NCBI GenBank assembly: GCA_949130485.1
Contig: OX422187.1
Coordinates: 9,698,205-9,762,204, forward strand
Origin: Agelas oroides
Lineage: Eukaryota; Porifera; Demospongiae; Agelasida; Agelasidae
Length of the DNA: 64,000 bases
Reading direction: 5' to 3'
Shown: positions 22,633 through 32,179 of the stretch, piece by piece
Layout of the letters: every line of letters starts with the position of its first letter
How positions within the stretch are numbered: position 1 is the stretch's first letter
Position numbers and translations under genes: made by a program
Notes under the pieces: generated by a model
Told to the model about the DNA's origin: nothing
What the model saw: only the letters and a program-made list of their open reading frames with translations
The model's database searches: none

Positions 22633-22960
22633 GGCTGTCATGGCTCAGTGGCAGAGCAATGGCACCTCAAGCCAGGTGTCCTAGCTGGGTTCGACTCCAT
22701 GCAGGTGACTGCCAGCCTTTTCACTTTCCTCCATTATCGCTTCATAACATTTAAATTCCTTTATTTCCAGCGTGAGGCAAGATGCTCTAAGCAAAGTAGG
22801 CCGATGATATAGTGAAGGTAAATATATGAAGCCCCATCCCTGCATCTTTTTCATACTAGAGTAACTGCCAAAAATGTAGGTTTGTATATTTACTTTCACT
22901 TTTATATCATCCCTACCTTGTTTGCATACTTTTTAGCATACCATCCCTGCATCTTTAATG
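22633..22960 (+). repeat. tRNA-derived SINE, plus strand
   Basis: Contains a good A-box TGGCTCAGTGG (22641-22651) and a perfect B-box GGTTCGACTCC (22688-22698), so an internal RNA polymerase III promoter is likely. The body continues with CCAGCCTTTTCACTTTCCTC and the tail CATCCCTACCTTGTTTGCAT, both shared with the inverted copy at 22275-22495. The head does not fold into a full tRNA as far as I can see, so this is a SINE and not a tRNA gene. Confidence 0.7.
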
Positions 22961-23214
22961 TTCATATTTCCTTGTTTCTGTACTTTTCTGATGTTAATTA
23001 TAGTTACAGCTAGACCTAACAAGTGTAATCACAACTTCAGAACTTGATACGGCACTGACAGTTTAGTAGTGGATCTAAGCATGCAATAACTATGTGTAAC
23101 ATTGTCAGCTAGAATCTGATGAAGGGCCAACCACTCTCTGTACCAAACTTTGTTAAACCACTTTCCTGATTTTCGATCACAGGATGACTGACCAGCTGGA
23201 ACACAGAAAACTGA

Positions 23215-23367
23215 TAGCCTTGTTCCCAGGCCTCCCCCATTTTTACCCTCTGTTTGCATTCACGGGAGCAGAAGACCGGTGTTTTAATTTTTTGCAGTCT
23301 TCCTCTCCCGTGTATTATGTGAACGCAAAAGGAAGGTAAACACGGGGGAGGCCTGGGAACAAGCCTA
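23215..23367. mobile_element. 153-bp foldback element of the 9-bp-duplication family
   Basis: TAGCCTTGTTCCCAGGCCTC and its complement form the ends of an almost complete palindrome. The flanking 9-mers (GAAAACTGA and GAAAAATGC) match only in part, so the duplication has decayed. Confidence 0.7.
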
Positions 23368-24080
23368 GAAAAATGCCCATCTTAGCATTACAATTTACTA
23401 AACCTGTGAGTTGGCTATTTTTAGTGTAGCTATAAGTAGGCAGCTGAATGCAGCACCTTACCCATGTGGTGTTCATACACCTTGCCCACTACCATGGAAA
23501 AGACGGTGTGAACCGTGCATAATTCCTGCTGGTATTGTGAATGGCTTTTATTGACCAGGGTAAATTTGAAGCCATGAAGATGCTGAGTGTTCATAGAGCT
23601 CCAGGCTGTGATAAGCATCAGTTTCGTGCTAAAATTAGGGTGAGTACCTAAACCATTTTCAAGATATCGCTGTTGAACATAGTGAAAGAAAGAAAACAGT
23701 AGAAAACAACTACTGCACACTTTTGCATTTAACTGGCTTCCATTACACTTTTGGGCAACTATATTAGTCTTGCTGCTCCAAGAGGAAGGCTGGGCACCTA
23801 AATAACCTTTTAGCGTATTTGTGGTGAATGGTTATACAGCTTTTGCTTATAAGTATTGCGCGTCTGCGCCATCCCTATACATAGAGAGTCTACCGACTCT
23901 GATATAACATCCCATTCAGTGGATCTTTATAATAAAATGTAGCCAGTAATAAAATATGAAGTTACCATAGCAACTATGCACAGGTGTTGCTTTAGTATTA
24001 TACATGGTATAATGATAGTGTCCTTAACATGCTTTATGTGGTAGGTAGTAGGTACATATATGCAATTAGCACATAAAGCA
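23368..24080. other. No gene seen
   Basis: AT-rich sequence without a supported exon. A segment near 23855-23940 weakly resembles 21160-21250 (CTGCGCCATCCC, CTACCGACTC), perhaps an old repeat. Confidence 0.4.
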
Positions 24081-24090
24081 ACTAATACAT

Positions 24091-24126
24091 TAGCCTCGTC
24101 CCCAGGCCCCTCTGGGGACGAGGCTA
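24091..24126. mobile_element. 36-bp minimal foldback element
   Basis: Consists of TAGCCTCGTCCCCAGG and its complement with almost no loop. It is flanked by CTAATACAT and CTAAGACAT, a 9-bp duplication with one mismatch. It is inserted in the minisatellite and is the smallest member of the family. Confidence 0.7.
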
Positions 24127-24135
24127 CTAAGACAT

Positions 24136-24497
24136 GTTATGCACCTAGCATGCAAAGCAACTATATTAATGCATGTTATGCACCTAGCACGTAAAGCAAC
24201 CAATGTATGTTATGCACCTAGAACGTAAAGCAACTAATGAGCACGTAAAGCAACTAATGCATGTTATGCACCTAGCACATAAAGCAACCAATGCATGTTA
24301 TGCACCTAGCACGTAAAGCAACTAATGCATGTTATGCACCTAGCACGTAAAGCAACCAATGTATGTTATGCACCTAGCACGTAAAGCAACTAATGTATGT
24401 TATGCACCTAGCACGTAAAGCAACTAATGCATGTTATGCACCTAGCACGTAAAGCAACTAATGTATGTTATGCACCTAGCATGTAAAGCAACTAATT
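24136..24497 (+). repeat. Minisatellite, 34-bp unit, about 10 copies
   Basis: Units read ATGTTATGCACCTAGCACGT followed by AAAGCAACTAATGC, with point variants (CCAATGTA, CATG). One partial unit lies before the inserted 36-bp element. There are no unique spacers, so it is not a CRISPR array. Confidence 0.9.
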
Positions 24498-24800
24498 TAA
24501 TACCCTTTTGTAAGGCCTTAGAACTTTTAGTTAAGCAAACTATTACTAACTAATATTATCCAGAGAACTGGAGGCTGTAACTAAACTAAACCAATAAGAC
24601 TCCAGAACTACCTTTTTTTTCACTGATAACTACAACTAAATTCCTTTTAGTAAGGGTGTTGGACTTTTAGGTAATTGAAACTATAACTGAAACAACTGTT
24701 ACAGCTGGAGATTAAACCAAAATTAATTTCAGAAATCTGAAAACTAACCGCAACTAAACTAAAAGTGTAAGTTCCTTACTGAAACAACACAACTAATGCA
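24498..24800. repeat. TTAGTT/AACTAA-rich segment
   Basis: Many AACTAAACTAAA and TTTTAGTTA motifs in both orientations resemble the subterminal repeats of the hAT transposon at 7263-10322. It may be a decayed relative, but no ends were found. Confidence 0.35.
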
Positions 24801-26280
24801 TGTTAAGAGTGAAACGCTAGGGTGGCCTGAAGGCATGTCCCCTGCTGAATTTCTACATATTCCATTTTTGGGGGGAAATAGAAGTAGAAGTAGAAATAGA
24901 AAGAAGCTCGCCTGGCCCAACCAAATCCAGTAGAAAAAGTTCTACACAAAACATTTTGCACATTACTGGCTTTCCACTAACCTTTTGCCTTTTATTTAGT
25001 CGCCAAACTGAACTTGTGCACCACTACAGAATAGCACCGGTAGTTCATGTACTGCAAGAGCCCAGTTGAGCATATAGGTACCCTAACATAATAGCTAATC
25101 ACTTGTGTTCAGCTAGTAAAAACAAGCCCAATATTGTGTTCTTTTGCCTGATAGCAAAGACACCTCAAGATAACCTATTGCTCTTTGAACCTGACAGTAT
25201 AGTGAGTCCAAATAACTGTGTAAAATTTTGTCACCATGTTTGAAGCGTAAGTGCCATATTGCATGGTGGCACTGTTATGTATTTTGCTAAACCCACAACC
25301 ACAATCGAAATTTTGCCTTACAAAGTATATCAAATTGAAATTCCTCCTTTCAGTTCTGAGAGCTACTGAAGCAAAATATCAACCAGTGCTCTGGGGAAAC
25401 CCAGGGCATCCCAGGTCTCCAAACCTCAATTAATGCACTTATCGAAACAAACTTCTCATGAACTCAAGACCAGTGTCTCCTCTAAAAGCCTACAGCTTGA
25501 CATTTCCAGGTATGGTACCTAGTATGTTAAGTGCCTGGTTGGAAGCCAACATAATGAATGGGCACAAAGATTACAGATAGTGTAACATTTGTGTAAAGTG
25601 CTGGTGACTTCACCATGCAACGGTAGTGAAGGTCACCACTAATCTGCCACATGTGTCTTGTACATACAACCAGGGTAACCCACTCTGTGGTTAAAACAAC
25701 CATTATGTTCCAGTAGTATCACAAACAGGTATCAATCTTGAAATACCAATCAGCTGCAGACATATTACACCAGTGGTATCATATGGCTGGAACATCAGGC
25801 TGAATAACTGCACTGTAAAAACTGAGATGCATGGTGAACATTCTGATGGCGACTGAGTCATGATCACACCCCAATGATGCGAAATAAAGGATCCACCTTA
25901 CTCCCCAAGATGCGAAATAAAGGATTCATGTATATGAATTAATTCACAGGGCAGAGGAAGCGTTGGACATCCAATCTGACTGGATACTTGTGGTGCACTT
26001 ACCGAAATGAAACTTTGGTGCACTTCCCTTCACCTGGTATACCACCCTCAATTTTCACAGTGGCGCCCTCAATCATCACAGTGGTGCCAGAGGGGATTTT
26101 TACACTTATGTGACGTCGCGCGTTCAATATACCTACATATAAATCATTGCTATAGGTATACAGTGTACGTGCAGAGGAGGTTGGAAGCTATGATGCATGT
26201 GATCACAAGAGGTAGCAATTAGTGCTACGTGTTGACGTAATTTATGGGCTGCCATAGAGGCATATAGTAAAAGGTGAAAT
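24801..26280. other. Repeat-bearing intergenic region
   Basis: No gene recognised. Around 25380-25430 and 25660-25790 it contains pieces of an interspersed family (GGGCATCCCAGGTCTCCAAA; CAGGGTAACC...GTAGTATCACAAACAGGT...GGAAATACCAATCAG) that recurs at 29.2, 30.2, 36.5, 38.6, 41.1, 47.8 and 49.8 kb. Confidence 0.5.
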
Positions 26281-26289
26281 TGATTTACA

Positions 26290-26855
26290 CAAACAGTTTG
26301 AGTGGATACTGCCACATGAGCTCTAGCATCTTGGGGTGCTGTTTGGCTCAGTTGAAGAGAATTTTAATGTTTGTTTTGATAATTGTATTAGTGGAGGCTG
26401 ATCTTTATGATTGGTATTTCCAAGAATACAACCTCTTTGTGTACTGGGACAAGTTGAATCACCTTGGTCACAGACAAGTTGAAAGTGGTTAGCCTCCAAA
26501 TGGTTATTGAATCATCACACTTGCATAACTGTTGAGCCCATATAATGTATACACACTTATACTCAAGTGCATTTTCACTCCAAAGATAAACGTTAACCCT
26601 CTTACCTTCACTGTGCATTGCACTCCACTGGTATGTATTCACAGAGAATTGCAGCGTATCAAGGAGAAGAAAAAATAAAATTAATAAGCGTGATAACTTA
26701 CATTGCATTCTAGTACATTTTCAGAAGGTGTGTAGTATGTGTAAGAGGGCTGTTGAGTACCACATAGCCTTGATGTATGCTGGGTTGGAAGGCAAACCAG
26801 AGGGTAGCACTATGAATATAACAGCCATAATCTAACGCCTCAAGTTGTTAACTAA
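26290..26855 (+). repeat. Copy of the duplicated non-coding unit found at 41.0-41.8 kb
   Basis: Matches the plus strand of 41040-41830 with gaps: CATCTTGGGGTG, GGTATTTCCAAGAATACAAC, TACACACTTATACTCAAGT and CTCAAGTTGTTAACTAA-like blocks occur in the same order. It leads into a Penelope fragment. Confidence 0.65.
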
Positions 26856-26859
26856 TTCC

Positions 26860-27040
26860 AGCAGCGATGGTTGACAGTGTTGCAGTAAAGGTGGTCAACT
26901 TCCTTCTGAAGGTTGTCCTGCGTGTTGATGATCCCTCTGGCCCTGTCATGGAGACATCTCACCACACCTCTCTTCACGTGGGTCAGATGATGCATGAGAC
27001 TCAAAGTGGAGATAGCGATCTGTGTGCATAGGCTTCCTGT
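26860..27040 (-). pseudogene. Penelope-like element fragment, antisense piece
   Basis: On the minus strand it reads THVKRGVVRCLHDRARGI and NTQDNLQKEVDHL, the segment downstream of the reverse transcriptase that is also found at 43.4-43.5 kb. It abuts a sense-strand piece of the same element family head to head. Confidence 0.7.
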
Positions 27041-27480
27041 AGACAAAGACATAGGTGAAGCAATCTCCGTCATCTGCGAGAGGCTTAGGGAAGACGAGAC
27101 ACTGGGAGACAGGACCATTCTTTCCCCAGAATGGGTTGCGGAGCTACTGGAGATGTGCCTGAAGTCCACCTACTTCATCTATGTATGGAGGAAACTTCTA
27201 TGAGCAGAAGAAAGGTGCAGTGATGGGCTCTACTGTGGTGACCAACCTCTACATAGAGTTCTTTGAGGAGCTGGCGCTGGAGACAGCACCCACCAGATGC
27301 AAGCTGTGGAAGAGGTATGTTGATATTTTCTGCATCCTCAGAAAAGGCTCAGCCAAAGAACTCTTCCACCATCTCAATGGGGTCAGGCTGACCCATCAAG
27401 TTCATTGTGGAGCAGGAAGAAGGCGGGACACTCCCATTCCTCAACATGCTACTCAGGAGCTGCAACCAGGCTGTGCTTAG
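27041..27480 (+). pseudogene. Penelope-like reverse transcriptase fragment
   Basis: Reads EWVAELLEMCLKSTYF, then in another frame FYEQKKGAVMGSTVVTNLY, EFFEELAL, and CKLWKRYVDIFCILRKGS: the reverse transcriptase core of Penelope-like elements. The catalytic motif normally reads YVDD and here has lost a residue (YVD-I). Frameshifts near 27180 and 27390 break it. It is inactive. Confidence 0.75.
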
Positions 27481-28230
27481 CCGTTTAACTACTGAATTTT
27501 ATTTTCTAGAGGTCTTGTTTAGAATAGTCACACCTTGTTTCACCTGTATTTCCACTTTTCAGCTCTGGAAACTTGAGCCACAGCTTCTTCCACATGTTCT
27601 TTACAAGTTCATGACATTGACTACACCCACTCATTAGTGAGCGTTCAATTGTCAGGACCCTCCGACCAGAGAGTGCTCCTCCGAACTGAAAGCTGCCTAA
27701 AATGTCAGAAATGGAGCCTGTACAAGGCAAAAGGAGTGTTTTCTAGGCCCGTTTGTGCAAGAAAGCAGAGCAATGGCCCACCTGGCGTTGTTAACCAGGG
27801 CTTTCAGTCTACAGCCTGCTGCAATAGCCGCCATGCACTGCCACCCACCTCCCCTCGTCCCACCCTTTCTGTTAGCGCAGAACCTATCTTCAAATGGATT
27901 GTGCCAACCGATAACATGCGGCCGAATTTCGATGACAACTATAGTCGTCATTGGTAGTAAAGGGTTAATGGGAGAACAAAACAGCCCCCAAAACAACCAT
28001 TAATGATATTCATGAGGGCTCTGTTGACAGCTGCAGTCCAAGTGTGCCATGTAAAGGCTTACCACACAGAGGTGGCTGCTACCTGTCTCTGCATGGCTTT
28101 TGTAGAGACCCATGCATGCACTGCAAAAACAAACTGGTTGTTTTAATCTACTGAGTGGTTACCCAGGTTGCAGACAAGCTGAAGAGACAGTGGTTCTCCT
28201 GTGAAAATTAAATGGTGAAAGTCACTAGGT
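27481..28230. other. No gene recognised
   Basis: Short frames only. The 27930-27980 part ends with GGTAGTAAAGGGTTAA, which resembles the right end of the TTAA-type element at 37554-38212, but no partner end was found. Confidence 0.4.
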
Positions 28231-28249
28231 AGTGCACATGATATTGGTG

Positions 28250-28795
28250 GCATGTCCATGACTGACAATTGCCACAAACTTCACTAGCTACCAAGTGGTG
28301 ATGTCCATGACTGACAATTGCCACAAACTTCACTAGCTACCAAGTGGTGATGTCCATGACTGACAATTGCCACAAACTTCACTAGTACCAGGTAGTGATG
28401 TTAGTGACTGACAATTACCACAAACGTCACTAGCTACCAAGTGGTGATGTCCATGACTGACAATTGCCACAAACTTCACTAGTACCAGGTAGTGATGTTA
28501 GTGACTGACAATTACCACAAACTTCACTATAGCTACCAGGTAGTGGTGTTCGAATACCACAAACTTCACTAGCTACCAGGTAGTGATGTTCGTGACTGAC
28601 AATTACCACAAACTTCACTAGCTAGCTACCAGATAGTGATGTTCGTGACTGACAAATACCACAAACTTCACTATAGCTACCAGGTAGTGATGTTTGTGAC
28701 TGACAATTACCACAAACTTCACTAGCTACCAGGTATATAGTGACCTTTGTGACTGACATCACTAGCTACCAGGTAGTGACGTTTGTGCACGACTG
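28250..28795 (+). repeat. Minisatellite, 49-bp unit, about 11 copies
   Basis: Period is 49 bp in the first copies (28261, 28310, 28359) and more irregular later. Units contain GACTGACAATTGCCACAAAC and CACTAGCTACCAGGTAGTG; the latter includes the inverted pair CACTA/TAGTG. There are no unique spacers. Confidence 0.9.
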
Positions 28796-28799
28796 AAAA

Positions 28800-30785
28800 T
28801 TGCCCTCCATGTTCACTATTTAGTTTTTACAGAATATGTATTGTAATTGCAGTGGAAAAGCAGAGAGGAAGCTTCCATGCATCTCACAACGCAAATGTAG
28901 TATAACCACTGAATACCTTTGAAAGGGGTACACCTGCATGTATCCAAGAGCATGCAATAACAACCATGATCTTGCAGATATAATAAAAAGTGCACATATG
29001 TGAGAGAGTCACCACAAAAGCATCATATTTTGAGCTTAAGAGTAGTGTCTCCCTCACAAATGTTCTAAGGTTATCAGTTGTATAAGGTATGATTTGGGTT
29101 CAGGTTGCTTATGTATAATACTACAACAAACTTCTCATATAACCACTGTTTCCTCAGCTTTTCTGCAACCAGGGTAACCACGAGTGGTTACAACAACCAA
29201 TCTGCTTTTTGCAGTGACCCCAAAACACACTTCACACCAATCCTGGACATTTGCTAATGAGATTCATGATCCTGTAATGGTATTCATCACCTACCTGACA
29301 AGGGTTGTGGCCCAAAGGGCTGGATTCAATCTACTTCTCAACATTGGGCCTCATATTCCAGCTGTTGTACCCAACAACCAATATGTTCCTGTAGTATCAC
29401 AAACAGGTATCTATCCTTCTTGGAAATAGATCAGACGTATATCATGCCAGTGCTCCGCCATAAACAGCCAACTGACTAATTGCATAAGGCAACCAAAGAG
29501 GAAACTTCCCAGTTTATCTTGCAACTACAAATTGCCATCTTTAACCATGTATGATATCATGACAAAGTACCTTCTGCCGTAAGTATATAGAACTTGGATA
29601 CCACTTAGCCAATGTGGCTTCTCTCCCTCATCAACCCTGACAACAGCATTCCAGTTTAAGACACTTCTGAGCAAGGATATTTCCCAGAACCTTCGTTATC
29701 TGGTCAGAGGGGTCTGGGGCTCAGACCATGCATGAACCTACCAACCTCCTGTTTATACTTTGCATGTTATATGTGTGTCAATAAAATAGAGAACAAAGCT
29801 CTTCCTTTGTGTGGACACGCTGAGACCTTCGTTACATAACTAGTAAAAGTGGTGGTGAGATGCTTTGTGCATGCATCAGTTCAACCTTTGACTCTTGGTT
29901 CATTCCGCAGTTTAGGGACGGCCCAAAATTGCTAGTTGACTTATACACTATTCAAGTTCAAATTTTTGGTCGCTAAGCAACCTCCAACAAGTACAGAATG
30001 CATGTATGTATGTCTGTAAAAGATTGAAGTATACAAGTAGTTTTCATACCCCACTGGTATATGCGCTCATAACAAAGACAAGGACAGAGGGTGATATAGC
30101 TGACGGTTAACTTACTGTTTGGAAGAGAAATGACACAGTAGCAAAAAACAACCAATGCATGTGTTCCTGTAGTATCACAATTATTGTAGGTATTATTCTA
30201 GGAAATACCAATCAGAAGTATATATCCTGACTGTATACTCTGCAAAAACAACCATGCAACTGACTAATTGCATAAGGCAACCCGAGAGGAAACTGCCCAG
30301 TTTATCTTACAACCATAATACACTGACAACCCTCAGAAAATCTGTGAAGGAGTCATTACAAATGCACTCAAAGTTGTAATAAGGAACCTCCATGCAAGAT
30401 GATTACCTCACAGATATTCAGAGATTGTGAGTGTGGTGTAGTTGTAAGATGAACTGGCAACTGCCTCTTCCTGCCATGGGATATACAACTGGTATGATAT
30501 ATGTCTGATTGGTATTTCCAAGAATATAAGGAACATCAGCCTCCTCTAATACTAAACAAACTTCTATTACTTGAACTCATGACTATGGTATCCCCTGCAA
30601 GCAGGGTAACTATATAGTTATAGGCCTGTAGTAAGTCACTGTGTTTTTTAGCTCACAGGCCCCAAGTTTTCATGTGACAAGGGCTGCAACTGAGACATTG
30701 TAATTTGTGCTCGTAGTACCTGAGCTAAATTATAGGCATGAAACCAGAAGTCAACGCACACAAATGCTTGTAATGAGCTACCTAA
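28800..30785. other. Gene-poor, made largely of interspersed repeats
   Basis: Copies of the CAGGGTAACC...CACAAACAGGT...CCAATCAG family occur at 29160-29450 and 30130-30600. Apart from the fucosidase-like fragment at 29202 no coding sequence is recognised. Confidence 0.5.
29202..29371 (+). pseudogene. Fragment resembling alpha-L-fucosidase (GH29), inserted in a repeat
   Basis: Opens with an acceptor-like CTGCTTTTTGCAG and then reads HQSWTFANEIHDPVMVFITY and AGFNLLLNIGP. The LLNIGP block is a hallmark of the end of the GH29 catalytic domain. It lies inside an interspersed repeat and is bounded by the 11-bp direct repeat CAACAACCAAT (29191-29201 and 29372-29382). Only about 55 codons are present. 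It cannot encode an enzyme. Confidence 0.5.
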
Positions 30786-31069
30786 GTTTCTGTGAGTCCA
30801 AACAAAAAGTAACATTTTCCAATCCAGATAAGTTATGAGTACAGGCTTAAAGAGTGTCAATCTGTATGTATGGTATGTGTCCTGGATTGTGGTTTTATAA
30901 CAGGGTTAAAATGTGCCAATTTCCTCAAACTTTTTCATATTTCATATGCATATACTACATAGTCAAGCAAAATCAAAAAAAAATACAGTTTAGGTCTAGT
31001 ACAACAATACTTATACAGCTATAGCGTGTGTACATAGCTACTAAATCAGTTGTCCCACGTTTGCAGAAG

Positions 31070-31753
31070 TTACGGCTGCGTCTCTGTGATTGTCACCTCC
31101 ACGTAATTGATGATGTAGTGCTCTTTATCGTCTCCGCGGTAAGCCTCTAGCCAAAGACCTCGGCTAGGATCCAGCTCTGGAAAGTCACATGAAATCATAT
31201 GGCCTCCATCAATGGCGCAGTAGCAACTGCCAAACCCAAAGGGACTACCGCGCTGTGAATAAGTGACAGGTTTCAGCCTCATTTCGAAGACGCGAGGCCA
31301 TTCCGTCTCTTTGCATGGCTGTTTCTTGTCTGTGTGTATAGTCGGTGGGTTAAAGTCGTAGTGACCCGAATTTCCGTGAATTGGGTAGTACGGGCCATTT
31401 GAATGGTATGTAGTACGATCTAAAAATTGGTACCCGAAAGCCTTCCTTTTGTCGCTGATCGTAAAGGATATGGGATCAGGCGGCGTCCCACCAGTGTATT
31501 CCAGTCCAACTCTGATCTTCACGGTTAGATCCGAATTACTCTTCAGCTGTGGTGTTTTTCCGTCGAGCAAACTGAGTGAGAAAATACGCTCGTAGTCGTT
31601 ATTATCTGGTTTGATAATCAGTTGGAGGTCTTGTTTCACTTCAAAATCGCAGTCCCAATTGGCGTTATTCCCCAGAAATGCTGGTGTCATAAAGCGGTAG
31701 TATAGCTCAGTTGGTTTCCCAGAATAGTTTCCTGCGGGTGGTTGCGTAGCCAT
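31070..31753 (-). CDS. Unknown 227-residue protein, left palindrome copy
   Basis: The frame starts at ATG 31753-31751 (MATQPPAGNYSGKP) and ends at a stop at 31070. The frame stays open upstream in this copy, but the right copy has a short indel there, so the shared ATG is the best start. There is no intron, signal peptide or membrane segment, which suggests a cytosolic protein. It is rich in aromatic and beta-prone residues (ELYYRFMTPAF, WDCDFEVKQDLQLII, WPRVFEMRLKPV, FGSCYCAIDGGHMISCDFPE, HYIINYVEVTITE). The last part has the look of a beta-sandwich lectin-like fold, remotely galectin- or LamG-like, but no ligand-binding motif is certain. The family is not recognised. The protein is identical to the copy at 45345-46028, so duplication was recent or the arms are homogenised by gene conversion. 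Confidence 0.75.
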   Translation of the reverse strand: MATQPPAGNYSGKPTELYYRFMTPAFLGNNANWDCDFEVKQDLQLIIKPDNNDYERIFSLSLLDGKTPQLKSNSDLTVKIRVGLEYTGGTPPDPISFTISDKRKAFGYQFLDRTTYHSNGPYYPIHGNSGHYDFNPPTIHTDKKQPCKETEWPRVFEMRLKPVTYSQRGSPFGFGSCYCAIDGGHMISCDFPELDPSRGLWLEAYRGDDKEHYIINYVEVTITETQP

Positions 31754-32179
31754 GATATAGCAAGTCGCTGACCGATGGAGACAGAAGAATTCTTGCAACG
31801 TTATATATAGCTGCTTGAATAATGTGATCTGGTTGTGTGTACTACTGACTTGACTCGACTTTTTATAGTCCTGAACGTGTTGCGCATTCTCAGCATTTTT
31901 GATTTTCCTGGAAGATTGGTCGAAGCACCCATGTATGGAATTGTAGCTTAGTAGCAATACAATGGTAGATCCGGCAATCTAGCGGAAGAAATTCAATTCT
32001 TGGCTGATCCAACTATACGGAAGGCTGCTGCACTAATTATTTTCGAGTGAATCCAATTTAGCGGAAGTGGAGGTACCACGAAGCGTTACAACAAAACAAA
32101 ACAGCGAAGCCATGGGCAGAGAGAAGCGGTTTAGTACACCAGGAAGCGTTCTTATCAAACAACACTTGTGAACTTATAG

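Noticed and set aside
22641..22698. A genuine tRNA gene
   Set aside because: A- and B-boxes are present, but a complete cloverleaf is not seen and the sequence continues into a body shared with another copy, so it is a SINE head.
24136..28795. CRISPR-like regular repeats
   Set aside because: Both arrays are plain minisatellites: units are contiguous and no unique spacers separate them. The setting is eukaryotic.
29202..29371. Functional fucosidase gene
   Set aside because: Only about 55 codons are present, enclosed by a direct repeat within an interspersed element.
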